Source: Peristeroidobacter agariperforans
GTDB taxonomy: Bacteria; Pseudomonadota; Gammaproteobacteria; Steroidobacterales; Steroidobacteraceae
Assembly (NCBI RefSeq): GCF_004138335.1
Contig: NZ_RYFW01000003.1
Span: 434,001 to 498,000 of the forward strand
Direction of reading: 5' to 3'
DNA length: 64,000 nt
Shown: one piece after another, positions 10,191-18,396 of the stretch
Position numbering within the stretch: position 1 is the stretch's first letter
Layout: each line of letters begins with the position of its first letter
Position numbers and translations under genes: made by a program
Notes under the pieces: model-generated
The model's database searches: none
Told to the model about the DNA's origin: nothing
Seen by the model: the letters and a program-made list of their open reading frames with translations, nothing else

Positions 10191-10271
10191 TGGCCTGACC
10201 AGCAGATTGTTAGATCAGCGCGGGAGCCCTGTCAATGCTGGGTTGTGATCGCTAACAGGGTGGTCAGGCCA
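10191..10271. promoter_or_regulatory. Nested inverted repeats between two oxidoreductase operons
   Basis: Perfect 11-base arms TGGCCTGACCA (10191-10201) and TGGTCAGGCCA (10261-10271) enclose a second, imperfect pair, TTGTTAGATCA (10207-10217) and TGATCGCTAACA (10246-10257). The right edge lies one base from the stop of the oxidoreductase gene at 10273, and the left edge is about 150 bases upstream of the receptor ATG. It could act as a terminator for the upstream gene, or as an operator pair controlling the receptor operon. GGTCAGGCC and GTTAGCGATCA resemble half-sites of GntR/LacI-type regulators. No T-run follows the outer arm. Confidence 0.5.
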
Positions 10272-10272
10272 A

Positions 10273-11421
10273 TTAGCTCAGGATTGGCGGGGTTGCCGCC
10301 TTCTGGGCGGCCAGGACCAGCTCCGCGGCCAGCAGCGCCTGCTTCTGATCCTGCGCAGTTTGCGTGCGTTCGACGATGTCCGTGACGAATTGCGGGCCGA
10401 ACGGCAGCGCCACTTCATTGCAGTCGATGTACCGCGCCTGTTTGCGGTCGACGAGGTACAAGTGATTGCCACCGGACAGTCCGGACGCGACGTTGATGTA
10501 TTTGCGCAGCTCGATGTACCCCTCGGTTCCGAGGATGAATAAACGGCCATCGCCCCAGGTGCTCAAGCCATCGGGCGTGTACCAGTCGACGCGCACGTAA
10601 CCCGTGCCGCCGTTGCCGCTGATCATCATGTCGCCGAAGTCTTCGAACTTCGGATGGTTGGGATGCGCCAGATTGCCGGTCTGCGCAGCCACGACCCGCG
10701 CCTGGGTGCTGTTGGTGTAGTACAGAAACTGATCGGCCTGGTGCGAGCCGATGTCGGTGAGAATGCCGCCATAGCGCGCCTTGTCCCAGAACCAGTCCGG
10801 GCGGGAAGGCGCGTTCACGCGATGGGGAGCGAGGTTGACGGTTTGAATCACGCGACCGATCGCGCCCTGGCGAACCAGCTCACCGGCATAGACGGCCGAG
10901 CGTACTTCGAGCCGCTCGGAATACATGATCGCGAATTTCCGTCCGGTCGACTCGACCGTCTTGCGCACCTCGGCCAGCTGTTCCAGCGTGGTGATGCCGG
11001 GCTTGTCCGCCAGGTAATCCTTACCGGCTTGCATGGCGCGAATGCCTATAGGTGCGCGCTGATCGGGAATGGCCGCGCCCGCGATCAGCTGGATGGACTT
11101 GTCCTGCAGGATCTCGTCCTCGCTGCGCGCGACCTTCACTTCCCCGAACTTGGCGCGAAAATCGGCGATCTGTTTCGGGTCGGACCCGTAAACGGCGACA
11201 AGTTTGCCGCCGCCGCGTTGAAGCGCAGCGGTCATGCCGTAGATGTGCGCGTGATCCAGGCCGATCACGCTGAAGCGGATCGAATGTTTGCTCGCAGGCG
11301 CCTCGGTCTTCGCGTTCTCGTGAGTGGGCGCGCCTTGCGCAACCGCCGCTGATGACATGGCCGAGGCGAGGCCGGCGAGCCCGGCGGATTGCAGGAAAGT
11401 GCGTCGATCGGTGTTGCTCAT
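10273..11421 (-). CDS. Tat-exported Gfo/Idh/MocA-family oxidoreductase (third copy)
   Basis: A 382-residue protein with a twin-arginine signal (TDRRTFLQSAGLAGLASAM) cleaved near AVAQG. The nucleotide-binding start is divergent (VIGLDHAHIYGMTAAL). The family Lys motif is ADKPG, and TDIGSHQADQFLYY carries a likely catalytic His. It follows the DUF1080 gene after 10 bases, so the two are probably co-transcribed. This pairing is known from pathways in which an oxidoreductase makes the 3-keto sugar that a DUF1080 protein cleaves. Which of the three Gfo/Idh proteins makes the 3-keto form and which reduces it back cannot be told from sequence. Confidence 0.88.
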   Translation of the reverse strand: MSNTDRRTFLQSAGLAGLASAMSSAAVAQGAPTHENAKTEAPASKHSIRFSVIGLDHAHIYGMTAALQRGGGKLVAVYGSDPKQIADFRAKFGEVKVARSEDEILQDKSIQLIAGAAIPDQRAPIGIRAMQAGKDYLADKPGITTLEQLAEVRKTVESTGRKFAIMYSERLEVRSAVYAGELVRQGAIGRVIQTVNLAPHRVNAPSRPDWFWDKARYGGILTDIGSHQADQFLYYTNSTQARVVAAQTGNLAHPNHPKFEDFGDMMISGNGGTGYVRVDWYTPDGLSTWGDGRLFILGTEGYIELRKYINVASGLSGGNHLYLVDRKQARYIDCNEVALPFGPQFVTDIVERTQTAQDQKQALLAAELVLAAQKAATPPILS

Positions 11422-11431
11422 CGCTGATTCT

Positions 11432-12763
11432 CTAAAGCGCGCGAATTTTGATGCTGCGGAAACTGACTTCGTCGCCGTGATCCTGCAGCAGAATGCGGCC
11501 CTGTTCCAGCTTGCCGAAGCCGGCGATGTCTTTGAACTTGCTGTCGGCGACGCGGCGCTGGAAATCTTCCGAGCCGCGCTTGAACGTCAGCACCTGCACG
11601 CCGTTGAGCCAGTGTTCGATGGTGCCGTCGGGTTTGGCGACGATGCGCGCGTGCTGCCACTCGCCGACCTTCGGCGCGAGGCCGACATTGGTCATCAGCC
11701 GGCCGCGCGGCTGGATATCGTACAGCGATGCAATCGTGCGATTGCCGTCCTTGCCTTGCTTCGCGTCGGCGTGACGCTCGTCATCCAGCAGCTGATATTC
11801 GAGTCCCAGCGCGTCGCCGGTGCCATAGTCGCCCACGTAGTACTTGATGCCGCTGTTCGCGCCGGGCGTGAGCTTGAAATCGAGCTGCAGCTCGAAGGCG
11901 CGGAAGGTTTTTTCCGTGACGATGTCGCCGCCGCCGCCGCCCGTGACGACCAGCTCGCCATCGTCGACCTTCCAGCCGCGAGTGGGGAACGCATCGCCCT
12001 TGGCGCTGCGCCAGCCGGTGGTCGATGTGCCATCCCAGAGCAATTGCCAGCCCTGTTTGCGCTCGACCTCGCTCAGATCGTTGGGCAGGGTGTTGCGCAC
12101 GAAGATCTTCGCTTCGGCAGGCGAGGCGGCCGGACGTTCCGTGATCCGCAAGTTGCGCCAATGAATCTGGCGGCCCGCTTCCTCGGGCTTGTCGATGGAA
12201 TGCACCTGAAGCGCGATGAAGCCGTCTTGGTAAGTGGCATCGAGCACGTACGCCGACAGCTGGCCGTTGACCCAGGTGCGCATCGACGGACCGATCGCCT
12301 CGATCCGGATCCGGTTCCACTCGTTGAATTTGTACAGGCCGGGCTGCGGGTTGAGCGTGCCGGGATACCACCAGCCGCTCATCGCTTCATCGTACAGGCC
12401 GCCGGTCCATTGGCGCTCGGAAGGGTCCAGATCCATCTGCGGCCCGTGCACGCGGCCTTGCATGATTTCCGGCTTGCTCTGGCTGCGGAACTGCACGCCG
12501 CTGTTGGTCGGCCCGACGGTTTGTTTGGCTTCGAACTCCAGCACGAAATCGCCAAAAGTTCGGTCTGTTGCTAGAAAACTATTGGGCGAGCCTGCAGTGG
12601 TCGTGCCGACGATGGCGCCGTCGACCACTTCGTACTTCGCCGAGCCATTGACGACGCGCCAGCCGTTCAGCGTTTTGCCGTCGAATAACGATTGCGAGTC
12701 GGCCGCGTGTGCGAGTCCGGCCACCCACGGCAAAGTTGCGAGGCAAGTCAGGACAAACTTCAT
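11432..12763 (-). CDS. Double DUF1080 protein, putative periplasmic 3-keto-disaccharide/glycoside hydrolase
   Basis: A 443-residue exported protein; the ATG was chosen for its signal peptide (MKFVLTCLATLPWVAGLAHA) and an upstream GAGGGA. Two tandem DUF1080 (concanavalin-like) domains are visible. The first begins SLFDGKTLNGWRVVNG; the second, near residue 240, begins GWQLLWDGTSTTGWR. Each carries the family's NSGVQFRSQ or NSGIKYYVGDY strand. DUF1080 members characterised elsewhere cleave 3-keto-glycosides. Two copies in one chain could mean two active sites or one binding domain. It is the first gene of the minus-strand block and is divergent from the VOC gene at 12882. Confidence 0.87.
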   Translation of the reverse strand: MKFVLTCLATLPWVAGLAHAADSQSLFDGKTLNGWRVVNGSAKYEVVDGAIVGTTTAGSPNSFLATDRTFGDFVLEFEAKQTVGPTNSGVQFRSQSKPEIMQGRVHGPQMDLDPSERQWTGGLYDEAMSGWWYPGTLNPQPGLYKFNEWNRIRIEAIGPSMRTWVNGQLSAYVLDATYQDGFIALQVHSIDKPEEAGRQIHWRNLRITERPAASPAEAKIFVRNTLPNDLSEVERKQGWQLLWDGTSTTGWRSAKGDAFPTRGWKVDDGELVVTGGGGGDIVTEKTFRAFELQLDFKLTPGANSGIKYYVGDYGTGDALGLEYQLLDDERHADAKQGKDGNRTIASLYDIQPRGRLMTNVGLAPKVGEWQHARIVAKPDGTIEHWLNGVQVLTFKRGSEDFQRRVADSKFKDIAGFGKLEQGRILLQDHGDEVSFRSIKIRAL

Positions 12764-12881
12764 GCAGAGGTCCCTCGTAGTGAGCGCTGTCACCCGGCGC
12801 GCGCCGAGCATAACGAATTTTTCTTGTCTGCTGTCGTAATCGCCGGCTAGGATGAATTTCCTCGAGCCGTGATGACACACG

Positions 12882-13307
12882 ATGAGCCTGGCGCCTTTTC
12901 ACCTTGCCATCCCCGTTCATGATCTGCCCGCTGCGCGCCGCTTCTACGGTGAAGTGTTCGGGCTGGCGGAAGGGCGCTCGAGCGCGCAGTGGGTGGACTT
13001 CGATTTCTTCGGTCATCAACTGGTGATTCACGAACACCCGAAGACGGCGTCGCAGGAGCGCGCTCACACCAATCCCGTGGACGGCCACGATGTGCCCGTG
13101 CCGCACTTCGGCGTCGTGCTCGACTGGGATCGATGGCAAGCGCTCGCCGCACGTCTGCAATCCTTCGGCATCGAATTCGTGATCGAGCCTCACATCCGCT
13201 TTCCAGGCCAAACCGGCGAACAGGCCACCATGTTCCTGCTCGACCCGTGCGGGAACGCGCTGGAATTCAAGGCGTTCAAGGATATCGGACAACTGTTCGC
13301 AAAATAG
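12882..13307 (+). CDS. VOC-superfamily (glyoxalase/dioxygenase-fold) protein
   Basis: A 141-residue single-domain protein. Two beta-alpha-beta-beta-beta modules are evident: [22 protein letters not shown] at the start, and [18 protein letters not shown] then [15 protein letters not shown] in the second half. Candidate metal ligands are the first-module His, the His in HQLVIHEHP or PVPHFGVV, and the Glu of NALEFK. The fold serves glyoxalases, ring-cleaving dioxygenases and resistance proteins, so the substrate is open. It is divergent from the DUF1080 gene and ends 53 bases before the PadR gene, with no firm functional link to either. Confidence 0.85.
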   Translation: MSLAPFHLAIPVHDLPAARRFYGEVFGLAEGRSSAQWVDFDFFGHQLVIHEHPKTASQERAHTNPVDGHDVPVPHFGVVLDWDRWQALAARLQSFGIEFVIEPHIRFPGQTGEQATMFLLDPCGNALEFKAFKDIGQLFAK

Positions 13308-13337
13308 CCGAGCTGCGCCTCGAGTTGACGTTCGCTC

Positions 13338-13362
13338 ATTTATTCACTATTTTGGAATAAAT
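13338..13362. promoter_or_regulatory. Candidate PadR autoregulatory operator
   Basis: An AT-rich dyad with arms ATTTATTC (13338-13345) and GAATAAAT (13355-13362), 9 bases apart, overlaps the ATG of the PadR gene in otherwise GC-rich DNA. PadR proteins commonly repress their own genes from AT-rich dyads around the promoter, so this is a natural self-binding site. The spacing differs from the classic ATGT-N8-ACAT consensus, so the assignment is inferred from position and symmetry. Confidence 0.5.
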
Positions 13363-13693
13363 GAAGCGGCAACATCTGAGTCAGACCGAATTGATGGTGA
13401 TGCTGGCGATCCTGCGCCTCGGGCGAGAGGCGTACGGCGTGCCGATTGCCGAGGAAATCAACAAGCGCACCGGCAGAGAGCTGGCGATCGGCGTTGTTTA
13501 TTCGACGTTGGGCCGACTCGAGGAAGACGCCCTGGTGCGCTCCGAAACCGGTGAAGCCACCGCTGCGAGAGGCGGGCGCGCGAAGACTTATTTCGAGTTG
13601 ACTGCCAAAGGATTGAAACAGGTGAGGGAGACGCAGCGCTCGCTGCAAAGCCTCTGGAATGGCATTCCGCAGCTCAGGAGTGACTCGGCATGA
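13361..13693 (+). CDS. PadR-family transcriptional regulator
   Basis: A 110-residue winged-helix regulator of the short PadR (s1) type. Characteristic pieces are LSQTELMVMLAILRLG, the recognition segment YGVPIAEEINKRTG, VVYSTLGRLEEDALV and the wing GGRAKTYFELTAKGLK. The C-terminal dimerisation helix is short. The stop overlaps the ATG of the next gene (ATGA), and the gene starts inside an AT-rich dyad, which suggests autoregulation. PadR genes next to membrane-protein genes usually repress that partner until a ligand appears; the ligand is unknown. Confidence 0.93.
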   Translation: MKRQHLSQTELMVMLAILRLGREAYGVPIAEEINKRTGRELAIGVVYSTLGRLEEDALVRSETGEATAARGGRAKTYFELTAKGLKQVRETQRSLQSLWNGIPQLRSDSA

Positions 13694-14292
13694 CTTCTCG
13701 ACCACCGCTGCGGATTGCGACCTGGTTGTTACAACGATGTCTGCGCGGCCGACACGCCGAATCGTTGATCGGCGACCTGCTGGAGTTGCACCAGGAAGGC
13801 AAGTCGAAGTGGTGGTATTGGCGCCAGGCGCTCGCCGCCGTCAGTGCTGATATAGCGGACGCGGTGCGCGACAGCGGTCGCTCGCTGATCGTCGCCGTGG
13901 TCGCGGGCTGGTGCGCCATCCTGCTCTGGCGGGAATTAAATGCAGTGCTGATCGCTCACATCGGCGACATGTACTGGTTCTTGAGGCATGCCGGCGTCGA
14001 TCGAGGCGAAGGTTACTTTCTCGTCTGGCTGCTCGGTGCGCTGTTGAGGTTCGCTTTCTTCGTCGCGAGCGGCTGGCTGGTGGCTCGTGTGAACGCTCGA
14101 CACCCGGCGCTTGCGATAGCCGTGTTCGTTGCCAGCGTTTTTCTCATCACACTGTCGTGGCAACAGGTTCGACTGCCATGGCACTACGCAGTGTGGCTGG
14201 TTCACTATGGGATGGCTGTGACCGGCATCGTCGCCGGAGCCTGGCTCGCGGCCCGACGGCGGCAGCGTTATTCGATGATCACCGGCTCATGA
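13690..14292 (+). CDS. Membrane protein paired with PadR (permease-prefix-like N-terminus)
   Basis: A 200-residue protein translationally coupled to PadR by a 4-base overlap. The N-terminal cytoplasmic segment (ESLIGDLLELHQEGKSKWWYWRQ) resembles the small prefix domain found ahead of acidobacterial-type ABC permeases in PadR-linked operons. About four hydrophobic helices follow, at roughly 60-80, 110-135, 143-160 and 165-187, and no FtsX/MacB permease domain is present. It may be a stand-alone form of that prefix or a modulator of a permease encoded elsewhere. Its 3' end overlaps the convergent DUF3750 gene by 25 bases. Confidence 0.75.
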   Translation: MTSRPPLRIATWLLQRCLRGRHAESLIGDLLELHQEGKSKWWYWRQALAAVSADIADAVRDSGRSLIVAVVAGWCAILLWRELNAVLIAHIGDMYWFLRHAGVDRGEGYFLVWLLGALLRFAFFVASGWLVARVNARHPALAIAVFVASVFLITLSWQQVRLPWHYAVWLVHYGMAVTGIVAGAWLAARRRQRYSMITGS

Positions 14293-15044
14293 TCGTCCGG
14301 CCCGATGCGGCCGAGCAGCGGTAGTTTGATCGACAAGCTCGCCGGATCGAGGCCGAAAGTCAGTCCCAGCAGATTCAGCTCGACGCCTTCTTCCCAGCCG
14401 GCGGCAACGCCGGCGATGCCGAAGACGTTCACCTGACCGCCGGTGCCGCTCGGCGTGAGAGCAACAGGGCTGAGGCCGAGATAATCCTTGCCGATCGCGG
14501 TGGGCGGCAAATCTACGCGCAGCTCAGGCACGTCGCGAAGAACGAACGCCGTGAACGTGTTCGAGTTCGGGCCGGGCCAGATTCGATATACATCGTTGTA
14601 TGGATAGTTCTGCACCGCCGTCTCGATGCGATCGATCAGTGCATCGACGCCGGCGCCGCGCACATCTTTGAGCAAGTCCGGCTCGGCGCCGAACCAGCGA
14701 CCGTCGGGCGGCCGCACGCGTGAGACGACCGTCGTTCCATCCCGCCGCAATCGATAGCCGATGACTTCGTGCACTGTGAATTCCGGCGCGCCGCTGCGTT
14801 TCACGGCGATCCAGGTGTGCACGCCGAAGTATCCTTTCCAGTTGATGGTGCGTGCCGCGTACACCTGCACGACCGCTTCGGGTGTCTTGACCGGATCGGG
14901 CGCGAGGCCGACGGGCTCGCGGCTCGCGGTCCGCCAATCGTTGTTGCTCAAGCGGCCGGACTGGCCGAGGTAGGTCACCGAGCAGGCCGCATACAGCGGC
15001 ACAAGTAGAATCAGCCAGACGATACGTCGGCGCTTGGTGGTCAT
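14268..15044 (-). CDS. DUF3750 family protein
   Basis: A 258-residue protein. The ATG was chosen at MTTKRRRIVWLILLVPLYAACS, which gives a membrane anchor or a possible lipoprotein signal ending at a Cys; the longer ORF has an unlikely N-terminus. The DUF3750 core is recognisable (YFGVHTWIAVK, YPYNDVYRIWPGPNSNTF, LPPTAIGKDYLG). Its function is unknown; the conserved His, Tyr and Asn residues hint at an enzyme of the envelope. It is convergent with the PadR-linked membrane protein and separated from the receptor gene at 15145 by a terminator. Confidence 0.8.
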   Translation of the reverse strand: MTTKRRRIVWLILLVPLYAACSVTYLGQSGRLSNNDWRTASREPVGLAPDPVKTPEAVVQVYAARTINWKGYFGVHTWIAVKRSGAPEFTVHEVIGYRLRRDGTTVVSRVRPPDGRWFGAEPDLLKDVRGAGVDALIDRIETAVQNYPYNDVYRIWPGPNSNTFTAFVLRDVPELRVDLPPTAIGKDYLGLSPVALTPSGTGGQVNVFGIAGVAAGWEEGVELNLLGLTFGLDPASLSIKLPLLGRIGPDDHEPVIIE

Positions 15045-15093
15045 CGTTCGTGCTCCCGCTGTCGATAGCGTCCAGCAAATCGAACGACATTGC

Positions 15094-15122
15094 AAACAAA
15101 GGCGGGCGCGTCAGCGCCCGCC
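15094..15122 (-). terminator. Intrinsic terminator of the STN-type receptor gene
   Basis: Perfect 9-base arms GGCGGGCGC (15101-15109) and GCGCCCGCC (15114-15122) with a 4-base loop. Read on the minus strand, the hairpin lies 22 bases beyond the receptor stop and is followed by TTTGTTT. This is a standard Rho-independent arrangement that separates the sigma/FecR/receptor operon from the DUF3750 gene. Confidence 0.8.
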
Positions 15123-15144
15123 GAGGCCTCAGCTTACAGCGACG

Positions 15145-18100
15145 TCAGAATTCAGCGCGGACGCCGATGGTGTAGCGGCGTCCGGTTTCCTCCAGCAGCA
15201 GGATCTGGTTGTCGTAGCGACCGACGCGATGCTGGATTTCGTTGCCCAGATTCACGCCTTCCGCGAACACCGAGAGGTGATCGGAGATTGCGAAACTGGC
15301 GCGCGCGTCGATCTGTTGATAGGGCTCGACGAAGGTCGGCTCGCCGCCGAAGCCGACTGCAGTTCGCAGGAATCGCTCACGGCGGTTCCACGCAACGCGC
15401 ACTTCCAGCGGACCGTTCTCGTAAAAGCCGACGACGTTATAAGAGTCGCCCAAGCCTTCGAGGGCGAAGGTTTGTGACACATCGTCGACGTTGAGCTCGG
15501 CGCCGCTCTCGACCAGCGTCGCGTTCGCGCCCAGGCCGAAGCCCTGCCAGAAGCCGGGCAAGTAGTCGAAGCTGTGCTGGGCGCCGATCTCGACGCCCTT
15601 GACCGTGGCGCTCTCCAGATTGTCGAGCAGGCTGACTTCGAACACCGGATCGCCCGCGAACAGATTGTCCGAGTCGGCGATCGGCAGCGCGCGATTCTCG
15701 ACGGTGTTCACCAGGAAGTTCTCGACTTCCTTGTAGAACACGCCCACGGTGATGAAGCCGTTGTCCTGGTAGTACCACTCGGCCGAGAGATCCGCGTTCT
15801 TGGACTTGAACGGCTTCAGGTCCGGATTGCCGCTCGATGCCTGCAAGTTGCCCGGGCGAGTCGTGCCGATGACGAGGCGAGGCGACAAAGCGCCCAACGG
15901 CGGACGGGTCAGCGTCTTCGAGGCAGCAAATCGCAGCACCACGTCGTCGGCGACATTCAAGCGGAAGCTCAAGCTGGGCAGAAAGTCGTTGTACTTGTTC
16001 GTCTGGTTCACGGTGACGGCATCGCCGAGGATCGTCGTGTACAGCGTGGGATCGCCGCTGTTCACCAGATCCTGCAGCGCCTGCGAGATACCGAATGCCG
16101 TCGTCTCGGTGCGCACGTAGCGACCGCCGACTGTGAGATTCCAGGGCATCTGAGCGAGCGAGCCCTCGAAGCTCGCATCGGCATACAGTGCCGCGACCTC
16201 TTCTTCGACTCGCGAAGAGTCCGGCCGTTGATGAATCTCGAAGCCATTGCTCGCCGCGAGCTCGGCCAACGTGCTGCCAGGCGCCAACCCTTGGGCAGCG
16301 TCGCGCGCGCTGGCCGCTTCGGGCGACTCGAGATAGGCGAGCAGGCGGTCGATATCGAAAGCCTGCCAGGTCGAAGGCACGGATACGCGGCCACCGAGGT
16401 AGCCGGAGCCGACGCTGAAGGGCCGCATCAAATTGTCGGGGATGCCCACGAAGTAGCCGCAGTACATGCAAAGGATGTTGTTGTCCGAGAGGCGGGTGTC
16501 GCGGCTCTGTTTCTCTGATGAGTAGTAGCCGCCAACGGTGACGCGTCTCAGCACATCGCTCTCCGGCTGCCATTGCGCTTCGATGCGATGCTCGTAGATT
16601 TCATCTTCGAGATCGGCGCCGCCGCCGAGTGGGCCGCCGCCGGTGCCGCGCAGATTGAAGTGCGCCACCGGCAGGCTTGGGTCGACGTAATCCGCCGAGG
16701 GCACGCCGGTGACCGACGGGATGCCATTGGGCGCGTAGGAGAGCGTGTAAATATCCTTGCGGAAGCCGACGACGGCAACGTTGGTCCCTTCGGCGCCGCC
16801 TGATTTGGCGCGAGACCACGACGAGTCGAGCGACAGATTGACGCTGTCGCTCACGTCCCACTCGAGATTCAAGCCGCCAGCATAGATGTCAGTGGGGCGG
16901 TCACGCTCGGAACGGGTGTAGTCGACTGCGGCATCGATGGTCTGCGTGATGCTCGTTGCCGTTCGATGCTCGTCGAACTGCGCGTTGGTGATGATGGACG
17001 GCGTGACGAAGAAGCCCAGCGAGTTCGCTTCGGTGAACACGTTGAACTTGTCGTACATGCCATCGACGGTCAGGCGCACTTTGTCCGTGATCTGGTACTG
17101 GAAGGTGGCGTTGACGTTGATTCGCTCGCGATCCTCATCGACCGGGCTGACGTTGAGATTCTGCGGAATGAAGAATTGATCGTCGGCCGAATAGCCCTGC
17201 GCGGCGAGGTCATCGGCGATCAGCGTCATGCTGTCGCGAGGCGCGGTGAGGTAGCCGTCGGTGAGGATGCGCTCCGAGCGGTTCTCGCGCTTTTGATAGG
17301 AAGCGGAGGCGAGCAGACCGATGCGTCCGTCGGCGAACGTGTCGCTGATCATGCCGAACACTTCGGGCGTGGTGTTCTCCGAGAGATCTTCGTACAGCGC
17401 CTTGGCGGACAGAATGCTCTTGAAGTCGCCGAGCTCCAACGGGCGGGGAGTGTGCAGCAGGATCGCGGAACCGATGCCGCCTTCCTGAAGCAAGGCTGTC
17501 GCGCTCTTGTAAACATCGACGCGGGAGATCAGTTCGGCGGGCAGCACATCGAAGTTGAATGAGCGCGCGCCGGTGTCGGACGCAAGCCGACGACCGTTGA
17601 GCAGCACCGTGTTGAACTCCGGTCCGAAGCCGCGCACCGTGACGCCTTGACCTTCGCCGCCGCTGCGATCGATGGACACGCCGGTAATTCGCTGCAAGGA
17701 CTCGGCGATGTTGGTGTCCGGAAATTTGCCCAGGCTTTCCGAGGCGATCGAGTCGACGATCTGATCCGAGTCGCGCTTGATCTCCATCGCCTGGCGCAAG
17801 CTGCTGCGAATGCCCGTGACGACGACTTCTTCCAGATCCTGTGGCGCGGCCGCAGACTGCGCGGCGGCGGGCCCACCCGCCACACCGAACATGACGGCCG
17901 ATGCCGCTGAAGCCAGACGAACGTTCTTGACTATCCAAGGTCTGCTGATGCGTGGCACGCGTTGATCTCCGGACTCTGCGTTGATGGGCCGCTCGCGCTC
18001 GGGCGCCGAGGTCGCGACCGGCAAAATCGTGACGGTGTGTTCGTTGAGATATTTGAAGGTGAGACCGGTGCCGGCGAGCAGCTTCGCGAGCGCTTCTTCG

Positions 18101-18315
18101 GGCGTGAACTCACCGACGGCGCCCTGAGTATTCAGCGCGTCGACTTCCTCGGAGACATACACGAGCTGAAAGCTGCGCTCCTTCGCCAGGCTCTGCAGCG
18201 CCAGTCCCAGGCCCTGGGACGGAATATCCGTTTGTTTCCTGACAGCGGCTTGGGATTCCGCGGTGCTGGACAATCCCATCAGCGCCAGGCAAACAGCCGC
18301 TACGCTTACTCGCAT
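15145..18315 (-). CDS. TonB-dependent transducer-type receptor with N-terminal STN domain
   Basis: A 1056-residue receptor. Residues 1-23 form a signal peptide. An STN (secretin/TonB short N-terminal) signalling domain spans about 28-100 (LGLALQSLAKERSFQLVYVS, ALAKLLAGTGLTF). A second hydrophobic, signal-peptide-like stretch lies at 130-153 and ends in AAAQ. The TonB-box-like LEEVVVTG follows at 161-168, then a plug (FPDTNIAESLQRITG) and a 22-strand barrel ending GVRAEF. With FecR and an ECF sigma factor immediately upstream, this is a cell-surface signalling receptor: ligand binding outside would relieve FecR and free the sigma factor. The linked alpha-galactosidase suggests a galactoside ligand. 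Confidence 0.93.
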   Translation of the reverse strand: MRVSVAAVCLALMGLSSTAESQAAVRKQTDIPSQGLGLALQSLAKERSFQLVYVSEEVDALNTQGAVGEFTPEEALAKLLAGTGLTFKYLNEHTVTILPVATSAPERERPINAESGDQRVPRISRPWIVKNVRLASAASAVMFGVAGGPAAAQSAAAPQDLEEVVVTGIRSSLRQAMEIKRDSDQIVDSIASESLGKFPDTNIAESLQRITGVSIDRSGGEGQGVTVRGFGPEFNTVLLNGRRLASDTGARSFNFDVLPAELISRVDVYKSATALLQEGGIGSAILLHTPRPLELGDFKSILSAKALYEDLSENTTPEVFGMISDTFADGRIGLLASASYQKRENRSERILTDGYLTAPRDSMTLIADDLAAQGYSADDQFFIPQNLNVSPVDEDRERINVNATFQYQITDKVRLTVDGMYDKFNVFTEANSLGFFVTPSIITNAQFDEHRTATSITQTIDAAVDYTRSERDRPTDIYAGGLNLEWDVSDSVNLSLDSSWSRAKSGGAEGTNVAVVGFRKDIYTLSYAPNGIPSVTGVPSADYVDPSLPVAHFNLRGTGGGPLGGGADLEDEIYEHRIEAQWQPESDVLRRVTVGGYYSSEKQSRDTRLSDNNILCMYCGYFVGIPDNLMRPFSVGSGYLGGRVSVPSTWQAFDIDRLLAYLESPEAASARDAAQGLAPGSTLAELAASNGFEIHQRPDSSRVEEEVAALYADASFEGSLAQMPWNLTVGGRYVRTETTAFGISQALQDLVNSGDPTLYTTILGDAVTVNQTNKYNDFLPSLSFRLNVADDVVLRFAASKTLTRPPLGALSPRLVIGTTRPGNLQASSGNPDLKPFKSKNADLSAEWYYQDNGFITVGVFYKEVENFLVNTVENRALPIADSDNLFAGDPVFEVSLLDNLESATVKGVEIGAQHSFDYLPGFWQGFGLGANATLVESGAELNVDDVSQTFALEGLGDSYNVVGFYENGPLEVRVAWNRRERFLRTAVGFGGEPTFVEPYQQIDARASFAISDHLSVFAEGVNLGNEIQHRVGRYDNQILLLEETGRRYTIGVRAEF

Positions 18316-18396
18316 GACATCCCCCAGCCCCGCTCGCGGCGAAGCTCGTTCTCAATCCATCGTTCGAGCCGTCGTCTGAGGTGCGACGGGCTCTCG

